Shown here one piece after another: positions 1 to 6,670 of a stretch of DNA of 52,614 nucleotides. Positions within the stretch are counted from its first letter, which is position 1, and every line of letters starts with the position of its first letter. Under the pieces are notes generated by a model, which was not told the DNA's origin, ran no database searches, and saw only the letters and a list, made by a program, of their open reading frames with translations. Both the position numbers and the translations under genes were made by a program. The stretch is from Coriobacteriia bacterium (GTDB lineage Bacteria; Actinomycetota; Coriobacteriia; Anaerosomatales; PHET01). The stretch spans positions 1 to 52,614 of the forward strand of contig JAXMKZ010000034.1 of assembly GCA_034370385.1 (NCBI GenBank), in the 5' to 3' direction.

Positions 1-42
1 GTTGATGGCGTATCGTTCTTCCAGGGTGATCTGGGCATGCAT
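1..42 (-). CDS. IS30-family transposase, N-terminus only (partial)
   Basis: Reading from ATG at 42 on the minus strand gives MHAQITLEERYAIN, cut by the window edge. The TLEERYxI signature is typical of the first residues of IS30-family DDE transposases, just before their HTH. An AGGGGA ribosome-binding site (RBS) lies a few bases upstream on the minus strand (about 47-54 on the plus strand). Only 14 residues are visible, so the family call rests on this short match and on the terminal-repeat-like sequence beside it. Confidence 0.55.
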   Translation of the reverse strand, partial: MHAQITLEERYAIN

Positions 43-141
43 CGGTTCCCCTTTGCTTGGCGGTAGGGAGGAACCGTGAGTGTCCCAGACCGCCCCACCC
101 TCATCGGGTGGGGGTGTTGCGTTTAGTATCTGAATCCGCGG
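1..141 (-). mobile_element. End of an IS30-like insertion sequence
   Basis: The left edge holds the 5' end of a transposase gene read on the minus strand, preceded by about 100 bp of non-coding DNA. The outer part, around 109-137, contains GGTGTTGCGTTTAGT, which resembles the terminal repeats I know from IS30 elements. The outer boundary is placed just before the first attC site and is approximate. No target duplication can be checked because the other end lies outside the window. Confidence 0.55.
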
Positions 142-142
142 G

Positions 143-227
143 CGCTAACAAGCGCATCGAGCAGAACGCCAATAGGTAGACTCACCCGAGAGCGCATCGG
201 CGTCTGCTCCTGCGCACGACGTTAGTC
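143..227 (+). other. attC site 1
   Basis: It starts with CGCTAAC (143-149) and ends with GTTAGTC (221-227). The left arm GCGCATCGAGCAGAACGCC pairs with GGCGTCTGCTCCTGCGC, leaving a few bases unpaired. The inner GGTAG/ACTCACC sits in the middle. It directly abuts the IS30-like end, so the gene of this cassette is lost or lies to the left. Confidence 0.8.
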
Positions 228-248
228 AGAACCCTGTGACCGTTTGGA

Positions 249-277
249 TTGCTGTACCGGAAGACTGTCGATACACT
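249..277 (+). promoter_or_regulatory. Possible promoter of the vapBC cassette
   Basis: TTGCTG (249-254) and TACACT (272-277) are separated by 17 bp, about 38 bp upstream of the VapB start. Toxin-antitoxin cassettes in integrons commonly bring their own promoter. Matches to the consensus are only moderate. Confidence 0.35.
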
Positions 278-315
278 GTGTGTTGTACGTTAGCGGCATC
301 GATAAGGAGTCCGTG

Positions 316-522
316 ATGACAACGGTCACCATCTCACCCAAGTTCCAGGTTGTAATCCCCAAGGCGATCCGCGAGCGTCTTGATCTGCATCCAGGCCAGC
401 AGGTTCAGGCGATCGAGTACGACGGCCGCATCGAGTTCGTTCCGGTGCGCCCGATCTCGAGCATGCGCGGGTTCCTTGCCGGCATTGACTCGACGGTCGA
501 GCGTGACGAGGACCGCGTATGA
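316..522 (+). CDS. vapB: VapB antitoxin, AbrB/SpoVT fold
   Basis: A 68-residue protein beginning MTTVTISPKFQVVIPKAIR, the swapped-hairpin AbrB/MazE DNA-binding fold (residues about 4-45). The acidic tail GFLAGIDSTVERDEDRV is the type that binds and blocks a PIN toxin. It likely autoregulates the pair and neutralises the downstream toxin. ATG 316 is chosen because AAGGAG (303-308) sits at good spacing and the fold starts there; an upstream ATG at 244 has no support. It overlaps vapC by 4 bp (ATGA), which implies translational coupling. Confidence 0.88.
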   Translation: MTTVTISPKFQVVIPKAIRERLDLHPGQQVQAIEYDGRIEFVPVRPISSMRGFLAGIDSTVERDEDRV

Positions 523-899
523 ACGTCGTTGACTCTTCCGGGTGGCTCGAGTTCTTCGGCGACGGCCGCAATGCGGAGTTCTTTGCCACGCCGCTCTCGG
601 ACGCGCCCTCGCTGATCGTGCCCGTGATCACTGTCTACGAGGTCTTCAAGCGCGCGCTCCTCGACCGAGGCGAGGGTGCGGCACTCGAAGCGGTTGCCCT
701 CATGCAGCAGGGTGAAGTCGTCGAGCTCTCGAGCGCCGCGGCCATCTCGGCGGCGCGGCTTAGCGTCGAGGCCTCACTTCCTATGGCTGATGCCATCATC
801 CTGTCCACGGCGCGCGCCAGGGGCGCGATGTTCTGGACGCAGGATGCTCACTTCGAGGGTATGGCGGACGTGAAGTACGTCTCGGCGCGGTCTGACTAA
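519..899 (+). CDS. vapC: VapC toxin, PIN-domain ribonuclease
   Basis: A 126-residue PIN-domain protein of normal family length. The acidic residues of the Mg2+ site are visible: D5 in MNVVDSSGW, the Glu of TVYEVFK (about 41), and aspartates in MADAIILSTA and WTQDAHF near the C-terminus. VapC toxins cleave tRNA or rRNA when freed from VapB. It starts inside the vapB stop codon. Its own stop codon lies within the first half-site of attC 2, a compact cassette layout. Confidence 0.88.
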   Translation: MNVVDSSGWLEFFGDGRNAEFFATPLSDAPSLIVPVITVYEVFKRALLDRGEGAALEAVALMQQGEVVELSSAAAISAARLSVEASLPMADAIILSTARARGAMFWTQDAHFEGMADVKYVSARSD

Positions 900-977
900 C
901 CAAGGCATCGAGCGGACGGCGTCAGGTAGTATCAACCTGAGCGGTCTTGACCGCTGCTCATGCCTCACACGTTAGCC
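894..977 (+). other. attC site 2
   Basis: GACTAAC (894-900) to GTTAGCC (971-977). The arms GGCATCGAGCGGACGGC and GCCGCTGCTCATGCC are complementary with extrahelical bases. An inner stem TCAGGT/ACCTGA closes the hairpin. This is the clearest fold in the array. The vapC stop codon overlaps the left half-site. Confidence 0.85.
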
Positions 978-1005
978 GCACTCATGGGACTTGTAGGAGG
1001 ACGCG

Positions 1006-1566
1006 ATGGGCCGGCTGGTCTACTCGATGATGCAGTCACTTGATGGCTACGTCTCGGACACCACCGGCAAGTTCGATTGGGCGGAACCTGACGAAGCCGT
1101 TCATCGGTTCGCGAATGAGCTGCAGCGCACCATCGGCACCAACCTGCTCGGCAGACGCATGCATGAGATGATGTCTGCTTGGGAGACGCTCGGTACGCGC
1201 GACGACGAGCCTGACTACATCCGTGAGTTCGGTGAGTTGTGGCGCGCATCTGACAAGATCGTTTACTCCTCCAGCCTCGACTCTGTCGACACCGCTCGGA
1301 CGCGGATCGAGCGCAAGTTCGAGCCCCATGTCGTTCAACGCATGAAGGACGAACTGGCTGACGACATCTCGGTCAGCGGACCGACCTTGGCGGCTACGGC
1401 GATTGCGGCTGGTCTCGTCGACGAGTACCAGTTGTTCGTCGTGCCTGTCGTCGTGGGCGGGGGCCAGCGCTGTATGCCGGATGGAGTTCGCCTCGATCTG
1501 CGGCTCGTTGACCAGCGTCGGTTCGACAATGGCACGCTGTACGTGAGCTACCAGCTGGTCAGATGA
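1006..1566 (+). CDS. RibD C-terminal/dihydrofolate-reductase-like reductase
   Basis: A 186-residue protein with the RibD_C/DHFR-like fold: MGRLVYSMMQSLDGYVSD at the start, a TNLLGRRMHEMM segment near residue 48, and the glycine-rich VVVGGGQR near residue 150 that contacts NADPH in the family. Members of this group (YyaP/YwjB-like) are mostly uncharacterised reductases, and the substrate cannot be told from sequence. GTAGGAGG lies upstream of ATG 1006. It is the only gene between attC 2 and attC 3, a one-gene cassette. It is not a housekeeping ribD or folA. Confidence 0.8.
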   Translation: MGRLVYSMMQSLDGYVSDTTGKFDWAEPDEAVHRFANELQRTIGTNLLGRRMHEMMSAWETLGTRDDEPDYIREFGELWRASDKIVYSSSLDSVDTARTRIERKFEPHVVQRMKDELADDISVSGPTLAATAIAAGLVDEYQLFVVPVVVGGGQRCMPDGVRLDLRLVDQRRFDNGTLYVSYQLVR

Positions 1567-1593
1567 CTGATGTCCGACGCTCTTGTCAGAGGC

Positions 1594-1678
1594 GGCTAAC
1601 AAGCGCTTCCGGCCGACTTCGTCAGCCCTCGGCTACCATGTCCTTCATCGGGCGCGGCTGACGCGCCACACGCTAGGC
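1594..1678 (+). other. attC site 3 (slightly degenerate)
   Basis: GGCTAAC (1594-1600) to GCTAGGC (1672-1678). The right half-site carries C where GTTAGGC is expected. Arms beginning AAGCGC and ending with GCGCC are partly complementary. The same GCTAGG variant occurs inside attC 6. Confidence 0.6.
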
Positions 1679-1696
1679 CCAACAAGGGGAGGGCAT

Positions 1697-2497
1697 GTGC
1701 TCGAAGGTGTGAGCGCACCGAATTCGTCTACCGCGCTTGAGCCGCTGATTGCGGAAGGACGCATCCCTTTGCGGCGCGTGTGGGGCATGCTGGCGTTGCG
1801 CTCAGCGCTCTCGTTCGGGCTGCTCCTCGGCCTTGCGACCGCCTTCGCGCTGACCGGCCGCCCAGATGCCGTCGCATCCTCGGCGGCATGGTGGCTCTGG
1901 TTCGTGACCGCCGCGAACGTCGCCTGCATCGCACTCATGGTGCGGTTCGGTCGCCTTGAGGGCTTGCGGCTCCGCGACATCTACTTCGCCAGCCGGTCGA
2001 CTTGGAAGGGCGATCTGCTATGGGCGCTCATCTTCTCGGTCGGCACAACCGTGTTCGCCATGTTGCCCGGCACGTATCTCGCCGGCGCACTGTGGGGGGA
2101 CGCCGCCTACCCCAACGGGCTGCTCTTTCAGGCTCTTCCGCTATTGGCAGTCTACCCGCTCTTCCTGCTGATGCCAGCCACACAGGCGCTCGCGGAGCTG
2201 CCTACGTACTGGGGCTACGTCGCCCCGCGGCTCCGTGCTTCGGGTATGGGCCGGTGCATGGTGATTGGCATCGTCGGGGCGACGTTGTCGGCGCAGCACA
2301 TGTTCTTCGCGTTCAGGCTCGACTGGCGCTACGACCTCTGGCTGGCGGTCAAGTTCCTGCCCTTTGCGCTCTGGACGGGTTTCATCGTCGACCGCCGCCC
2401 CACCGCTCTGCCGTATCTGATGGGCCTGCACTTCCTGCTCGATGCGAGTCTGCCACTCCTCCTGTTGCTGGCTTCAAAGGGGATGCCGCTTTCCTGA
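1697..2497 (+). CDS. Polytopic membrane protein, CPBP-protease-like
   Basis: About 266 residues with roughly eight hydrophobic segments. The central ALAELPTYWGYVAPRL, the later SAQHMFF and GLHFLLDAS place Glu and His residues as in CPBP intramembrane proteases and related proteins. The double Glu of the classical EExxxR motif is missing, so it may be a divergent or inactive member. GTG 1697 is preferred because GGGGAGGG (1686-1693) sits upstream and earlier codons overlap attC 3. It is a one-gene cassette. The function is unknown; bacteriocin self-immunity is a known role for some CPBP proteins. Confidence 0.6.
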   Translation: MLEGVSAPNSSTALEPLIAEGRIPLRRVWGMLALRSALSFGLLLGLATAFALTGRPDAVASSAAWWLWFVTAANVACIALMVRFGRLEGLRLRDIYFASRSTWKGDLLWALIFSVGTTVFAMLPGTYLAGALWGDAAYPNGLLFQALPLLAVYPLFLLMPATQALAELPTYWGYVAPRLRASGMGRCMVIGIVGATLSAQHMFFAFRLDWRYDLWLAVKFLPFALWTGFIVDRRPTALPYLMGLHFLLDASLPLLLLLASKGMPLS

Positions 2498-2519
2498 CTC
2501 AGGTCTCGGTGGCGTGTGG

Positions 2520-2621
2520 GCGTAACAAGGGCATCGACGCCGACAAACCGCGGCAGTGGGGTAGTCTGACTTGAGGGCGGGGTCGGGCCGCGGTTCGCTG
2601 GTCATGCCTAACACGTTAGCG
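2520..2621 (+). other. attC site 4 (long form)
   Basis: GCGTAAC (2520-2526) to GTTAGCG (2615-2621), 102 bp. It has AAGGGCATCGACGCCGAC in the left arm, GGTAGTCTGACTT in the middle and GGTCATGCCTAACAC in the right arm. It is longer than its neighbours because of a larger central loop. Confidence 0.75.
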
Positions 2622-2725
2622 CTACAGCCGCACCGCCCGTTGCCTCACGTAAGACTGTCGTCGAACGTCACCTTCGTTGACTCATCATAGATGTCGTCGA
2701 AATCGGGTGCCTGCACCTCCCGCGC

Positions 2726-2754
2726 TTGACTCGGCTTGGGTCTCGGTATATACA
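2726..2754 (+). promoter_or_regulatory. Promoter of the antitoxin-like operon
   Basis: TTGACT (2726-2731), a 17 bp spacer, then TATACA (2749-2754). A second overlapping AT-rich hexamer follows around 2762. Transcription would start about 30 bp before the ATG at 2792. This is the best promoter match in the array and fits a cassette that carries its own control region. Confidence 0.6.
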
Positions 2755-2791
2755 AGAAATAGTATAACGACTTCTGCCGAGAGGTCCGTGC

Positions 2792-3106
2792 ATGACAGAC
2801 CACCCCATCCAAACCTGCTCCATGACCGAGCTTCGCCGTGGGCTTTCGCGCCACATCGCACAAGTCAGTGAGAGTGGGCAACCGCTGTATATCACCCGTC
2901 GCGGCAAGATCGTCGCCGTCCTCCTGTCGCTTGAACACTACGAGTTGATGCTGCGACAGCGAGAGGATCTCCGTTCTCAGTTGCGTATAACGCAGCCCGA
3001 CTCGCCTCCGGAGACTCCCGATGCCCGCTCCTTCCTTCGTGACCTGAAGGGGACCGCAGTGGACGAGGCCGACTATCGCCGCTACCTGGAAGAGAAGTAC
3101 CGGTGA
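2792..3106 (+). CDS. Phd/YefM-type antitoxin-like protein
   Basis: A 104-residue protein. Residues about 10-55 (CSMTELRRGLSRHIAQV, then PLYITRRGKIVAVLLSLEHY) match the Phd/YefM fold, whose N-terminus binds operator DNA and whose C-terminus normally blocks a RelE or Doc toxin. The remaining tail, ending ADYRRYLEEKYR, is longer than usual. GAGAGG precedes ATG 2792. The stop overlaps the GTG start of the next gene (GTGA). No RelE, YoeB or Doc gene follows, so its partner is unclear: it may be the operon's repressor rather than an antitoxin. Confidence 0.75.
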   Translation: MTDHPIQTCSMTELRRGLSRHIAQVSESGQPLYITRRGKIVAVLLSLEHYELMLRQREDLRSQLRITQPDSPPETPDARSFLRDLKGTAVDEADYRRYLEEKYR

Positions 3107-4479
3107 ATGACCTTCGAACCCATCACGTCCACCCTGGTGAGGTACTCCGCGAGGACTTCCTCCCAGAGTATGGGCTGGACGTGCCGGACTTCTCGCAGCG
3201 CCTCTGCCTACCGGTCGACCGGGTACGCGCCCTTCTCCTGGAACAGGAGCCGATCGATGCAGAACTGGCACTTCGGCTGGGGCGCCTGTTCGGTAACTCG
3301 GGTCAGTTCTGGATGAACTTGCAGCGCGATGCCGACCTAGCCGAGGCGCGCGGCCGTCTTCGCTCCGAGCTGATGCACGTGCGAGGCATGTCGGACACCG
3401 GATGGGCGGCATCGAGCACGGCCGATGGTGAGAGCTGGCGCGACTGGATGAGCGCGACAACTCCATCGGACACTCTGTCCAACCTCCTCAAGCACGGCGG
3501 CGGTGTCTCAACGGCTTATCCCGCGATTGTTGCGGGCCTCAGTCCCGAGCGGCTCCACGCGCTAGCGAGCGGCGCCGAGCGCTTCACCGTGGCGGACGAT
3601 GCCACCTTGTCGGCCGCTTTCGGATACTCGCTGGGGTACTGGCTGCGCGCACAGGCAATCGCCGATGCCACCTCCGGCATCGACGCAGGCAGGCCGGAAC
3701 TGGGTCCTGCCGAGCGAGTTCGCGACGTGCTTGCGCGAATCGAAGTAGAGCAGGACGTTCGCATACTCTATGCCGTCGAGTCAGGGAGCCGCGCGTGGGG
3801 CTTCGCGTCGACCGATTCGGACTACGATGTCCGCTTTCTTTACGCCCACCGCCCCGAGTGGTACCTCACCACCCAACGCCGCAGCGATGTGATCGAGCGG
3901 CCGATCGAGGGTGACCTCGACGTCAGCGGATGGGACCTGCCCAAGGCGCTGCACCTTCTCGGCAAGTCGAATCCCCCGCTTCTCGAGTGGCTGCGCTCGC
4001 CAATCGTCTACTTGGAGAGCGGGTCACTGGCGCCACGCATGCTCGGCATGGCCGACCGCTTTGTGTCACCAGGCGCATGCATGCATCACTACCTTCATAT
4101 GGCCGGAGGAAACTTCCGAGAGTACCTGCAGGGCGAACAGGTTTGGCTCAAGAAGTACTTCTACGTGCTGCGGCCGGTCTTGGCGTGCCGTTGGATTGAG
4201 GGTCACGACACCCTTCCCCCGGTGGAGTTCGAAGAACTTGCCGATGAAGTGCTGCCGCAACAGCTGCGCATGCCGGTCGCTGACCTGCTGGTGCGCAAGC
4301 GTGCGGGCGAGGAGCTTGACCGCGGTCCTCGCATACGCGTTCTCAGTGAGTTCCTGGCCGAGGAGATCTCAAGACTCAGCGAGGTCGCCCGCAACCAAGA
4401 ACGTGCGCAGCCCCCAGACCGCGACGACCTGGATGCCCTCATGCGCGAGATTCTGCGCCAAACCTGGGCAGCCACGTAG
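3103..4479 (+). CDS. HigA-like HTH fused to an RlaP/YcgL-type nucleotidyltransferase
   Basis: 458 residues. Residues about 5-85 form a HigA-type XRE domain (HPGEVLREDFLPEYGL, then LALRLGRLFGNSGQFWMNLQ). A linker of about 120 residues has no recognised domain. From about residue 205 there is a polymerase-beta-like nucleotidyltransferase of the RlaP type: GSRAWGFASTDSDYDVRFLY carries the GS...DSDxD catalytic signature, followed by WDLPKALHLLGKSNPPLLEW. The active-site residues look intact. GTG start 3103 overlaps the upstream stop. Nucleotidyltransferases can act as antitoxins that AMPylate toxins, or as toxins themselves; here the activity is unknown. The fusion is unusual. Confidence 0.72.
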   Translation: MNDLRTHHVHPGEVLREDFLPEYGLDVPDFSQRLCLPVDRVRALLLEQEPIDAELALRLGRLFGNSGQFWMNLQRDADLAEARGRLRSELMHVRGMSDTGWAASSTADGESWRDWMSATTPSDTLSNLLKHGGGVSTAYPAIVAGLSPERLHALASGAERFTVADDATLSAAFGYSLGYWLRAQAIADATSGIDAGRPELGPAERVRDVLARIEVEQDVRILYAVESGSRAWGFASTDSDYDVRFLYAHRPEWYLTTQRRSDVIERPIEGDLDVSGWDLPKALHLLGKSNPPLLEWLRSPIVYLESGSLAPRMLGMADRFVSPGACMHHYLHMAGGNFREYLQGEQVWLKKYFYVLRPVLACRWIEGHDTLPPVEFEELADEVLPQQLRMPVADLLVRKRAGEELDRGPRIRVLSEFLAEEISRLSEVARNQERAQPPDRDDLDALMREILRQTWAAT

Positions 4480-4504
4480 TGAATACCCCGACGAAGGAGT
4501 ACCG

Positions 4505-4837
4505 ATGAGCCGATGCACGACCCGCCATGAGGCCGATGACGAGCCGCATGCCGTCCGCTTGTCGCTGGCCCGTGAGATCGCGCAGATCGTCTCGGTGCGG
4601 GGTCTTACCCAATGCGAAGCGGCGGAGCTGCTGGGGACTGCCCAGCCACGGATATCTGCGCTGATGAGCGGCAACGTCGAGGGCTTCTCGCTTGACCGTT
4701 TGGTGAAGTATCTCAACCTTCTCGGCGAGGACATCCACATCGTGGTGCTCCCAAAGCCCCCCGGGCGAGAGCGTGCACGCACGTGGGTGACCAACCCAGC
4801 GTCCGGCGCCGGCACAGGAGGCTCGGCGCATGCGTAG
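4505..4837 (+). CDS. XRE-family HTH protein, HigA2-like antitoxin
   Basis: 110 residues. Residues about 18-80 form a helix-turn-helix (LTQCEAAELLGTAQPRISAL, then FSLDRLVKYLNLLGEDIHIVV), the layout of antitoxins paired with RelE/gp49-type toxins. The C-terminal 30 residues are Gly/Ala/Pro-rich and probably disordered. GAAGGAG lies upstream of ATG 4505 and separates it by 25 bp from the fusion gene. No RelE-type toxin gene is adjacent. It overlaps the next gene by 8 bp. Confidence 0.75.
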   Translation: MSRCTTRHEADDEPHAVRLSLAREIAQIVSVRGLTQCEAAELLGTAQPRISALMSGNVEGFSLDRLVKYLNLLGEDIHIVVLPKPPGRERARTWVTNPASGAGTGGSAHA

Positions 4838-5675
4838 ACGGTTCGAGCCGGAGCCCGCAGGCGCCATGCTGCAAACCGAGTTCCTCGACGACTACGAACT
4901 GACCGCCAAGGAGCTCGCCGAGGCAATCAGGGTTCCGATTGAGCGGGTGGAGCGACTGCTCGCGGGCGTCGACCCGCTCGATGCGGATCTGGCGTTACGA
5001 CTCGCCAAGCTGTTCGGCGGTCAGGCCGACGGGTGGCTGTACTGGCAGCGAGCACGGGATCTGTGGCGCGCCCGGGAGCCGATTGTCGAGGACCTCGAAG
5101 CAATCGTTCCCCTCGATCCAGACAGCCGGCTGTCGGTGCGCGAGGACGAGCCGCTCGAGCCTGAGTTAGTCGAGGAGCTCAAGCGGCGAATGGCGGACTA
5201 TGACGACCCCCGCAGGTGGGTCATCGTAAGCAGAATTCTCGACGAGGACGTGCCGCTGTACGAACGCGATATCGGGCGTAGTTTCTACGACGTGGCAACC
5301 GGCTGCTACACATTGGATCTACTGCATGCGACGCCCTTCAAGAAACGGGAGATTGCCGAGGCAACGGCGGCGGTCCTTGGCGATCGTCAGCACGTTGTCG
5401 AAATCACCCGAGAGGACCTCAAGAAGCCGGCACATGACGACGAGGTTGATCGCGAAGTCCGAGATTGCCTTCTCAAGAACTCAGGACGGGGGATGTCCGC
5501 GTGGGATGCCGGTACGTACCTTCGCGACAACGATGACATGGCAGCTTACTTGGAGGCTGCGGCCAAGAATGGTGACGGCGGTGTGATCGCCGTCGCCGTG
5601 GCCGACGTCCTCAGAGCGATGACCGCGAAGACCACGGTCGAGTATCTTCGCGCAACGGGTCAGATCAGAGAGTGA
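4830..5675 (+). CDS. HigA-like protein with an antidote-module C-terminus
   Basis: 281 residues. The N-terminus (GAMLQTEFLDDYELTAKELA, then LALRLAKLFGGQADGWLYWQ) is a HigA-type HTH, clearly related to the N-terminus of the gene at 3103. The middle (about 115-185) has no recognised domain. The C-terminus (YLRDNDDMAAYLEAAAKNG, then GVIAVAVADVLRAM) matches the separate addiction-module antidote family that pairs with RelE/HigB-like toxins. It therefore appears to join two antitoxin types. It overlaps both neighbours, which indicates a coupled operon. Confidence 0.68.
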   Translation: MRRRFEPEPAGAMLQTEFLDDYELTAKELAEAIRVPIERVERLLAGVDPLDADLALRLAKLFGGQADGWLYWQRARDLWRAREPIVEDLEAIVPLDPDSRLSVREDEPLEPELVEELKRRMADYDDPRRWVIVSRILDEDVPLYERDIGRSFYDVATGCYTLDLLHATPFKKREIAEATAAVLGDRQHVVEITREDLKKPAHDDEVDREVRDCLLKNSGRGMSAWDAGTYLRDNDDMAAYLEAAAKNGDGGVIAVAVADVLRAMTAKTTVEYLRATGQIRE

Positions 5676-5866
5676 GAGTAGAGGTCGATATCGAGGAGGA
5701 GCTGTTCGCCGAAGCGGCGGGGCTGGCGCGTCGGCTCAGGTGGTCGATCGACCGGCTGGTCACCGAGGCGCTGAGTGACTACGTGGCCGGGCGATCAGCT
5801 GATGGCATGCGGGGGTCCTTCTCCGGCATCGACACTCCTGTGTCTCGCGAGGATGACCGGATCTAG
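5672..5866 (+). CDS. Orphan antitoxin, ribbon-helix-helix VapB-like
   Basis: 64 residues starting at GTG 5672 inside the previous stop (GTGA). MRVEVDIEEELFAEAAGLAR followed by WSIDRLVTEALSDYV is a ribbon-helix-helix pattern. The tail MRGSFSGIDTPVSREDDRI closely resembles the PIN-binding tail of the VapB at 316-522 (MRGFLAGIDSTVERDEDRV) although the DNA-binding domains differ. A VapC partner would be expected next, but no PIN gene follows. Confidence 0.65.
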   Translation: MRVEVDIEEELFAEAAGLARRLRWSIDRLVTEALSDYVAGRSADGMRGSFSGIDTPVSREDDRI

Positions 5867-6184
5867 CAGCGCTGGTTGGGTCCACCAGCATGAACTGGTC
5901 AGTGTGCACACCGTTCGGTCCCCCTGCCGCGCAATCGTTGTATCGTCAGCATATGGGGTTCTCCTTCGAACACGTGTGGTTTCACCGTGATGGTGACACG
6001 CTTCTGGCACGCGCGTTCGTGGCGCGCAAACAAGTGGAGGGCAAGAGCATGCGCTCGACGGTGCCTGAAGCGCTACACGCATCGCACGCGCCACCTTCGG
6101 CATACCGAAGGAGATCGAAGCGGCAGGCTGAGGTCGCTTCGTCGAGGTCGTCTTCAGGAGCGACCTGCTTCGGTGGCCGCGTCG
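5867..6184 (+). other. Non-coding or decayed stretch before attC 5
   Basis: About 320 bp between the orphan antitoxin and attC 5. A reading frame from 5890 to 6222 is open but shows no recognisable domain, has poor composition and runs into the attC site. A vapC gene would be expected here, but I cannot find PIN motifs in any frame. It looks like decayed or foreign filler. Confidence 0.4.
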
Positions 6185-6275
6185 GCCTGACAGAGGAGCG
6201 ACGAGCGGACGGCGTCAGGTAGACTGCGGAAGAGAGGCGGTCGGCCAGCCGCCGCTCATTTCTGACACGTTGGGC
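6185..6275 (+). other. attC site 5
   Basis: GCCTGAC (6185-6191) to GTTGGGC (6269-6275). It contains GAGCGGACGGC, then GTCAGGTAGACT, then GCCGCCGCTCATTTC, matching the arms and inner element of attC 2. The right half-site fits GTTRRRY exactly. Confidence 0.78.
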
Positions 6276-6295
6276 AGAATTGCATCGGGGGAATC

Positions 6296-6502
6296 GTGGA
6301 CGTTTCCAGGGAGCAGGCTGTGGCGGCCTGCGAGCAGGTCAGGTCGGCCAACAGCCGGCGATATCTGAGCTTGAGTCATTGGCAGTGCTGGGGCTGCATG
6401 CGCTACAGCGGCGACGATCCGGCCAAGCGCTGCATGCACACCGACGTCGGCGGCTGGGACGCCTGCCCGCATGTGAACCGCTTGCTCGGATCACGGGCCT
6501 GA
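6296..6502 (+). CDS. Small four-cysteine protein, probable metal binder
   Basis: 68 residues from GTG 6296. Cysteines at about 31, 34, 46 and 57 (WQCWGCMRY, KRCMH, DACPHV) could bind one zinc ion or an iron-sulfur cluster. The rest is polar. It begins 20 bp after attC 5, the usual place for the first gene of a cassette. I do not recognise the family. Homologues annotated only as hypothetical would be expected. Confidence 0.55.
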   Translation: MDVSREQAVAACEQVRSANSRRYLSLSHWQCWGCMRYSGDDPAKRCMHTDVGGWDACPHVNRLLGSRA

Positions 6503-6670
6503 CGGGTTCTCGGCCTGTGCATTCGCCTGCCCAGTCAGCGCATCAACTCGACGCGACCCAGGTTGACGTATTCTGAGAGCGAACTGGCGCGCGGGCTTTG
6601 CGTAAACGCGTTCGACACAATCGGCCGGCGCTCGTGCGCGAAGACTGTCATGCTCCTGCTGGAGGGCCGC

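Noticed and set aside
2645-3466. Minus-strand frame ending DFDDIYDESTKVTFDDSLT
   Set aside because: Most of it is opposite the Phd-like and fusion genes. Only the acidic tail outside them looks protein-like, with no start or homology I can name.
6497-6568. GCCTGAC to GTTGACG as a further attC site
   Set aside because: Outer half-sites look right, but the inside has no complementary arms and lacks the inner element; it also overlaps the end of the four-Cys gene.
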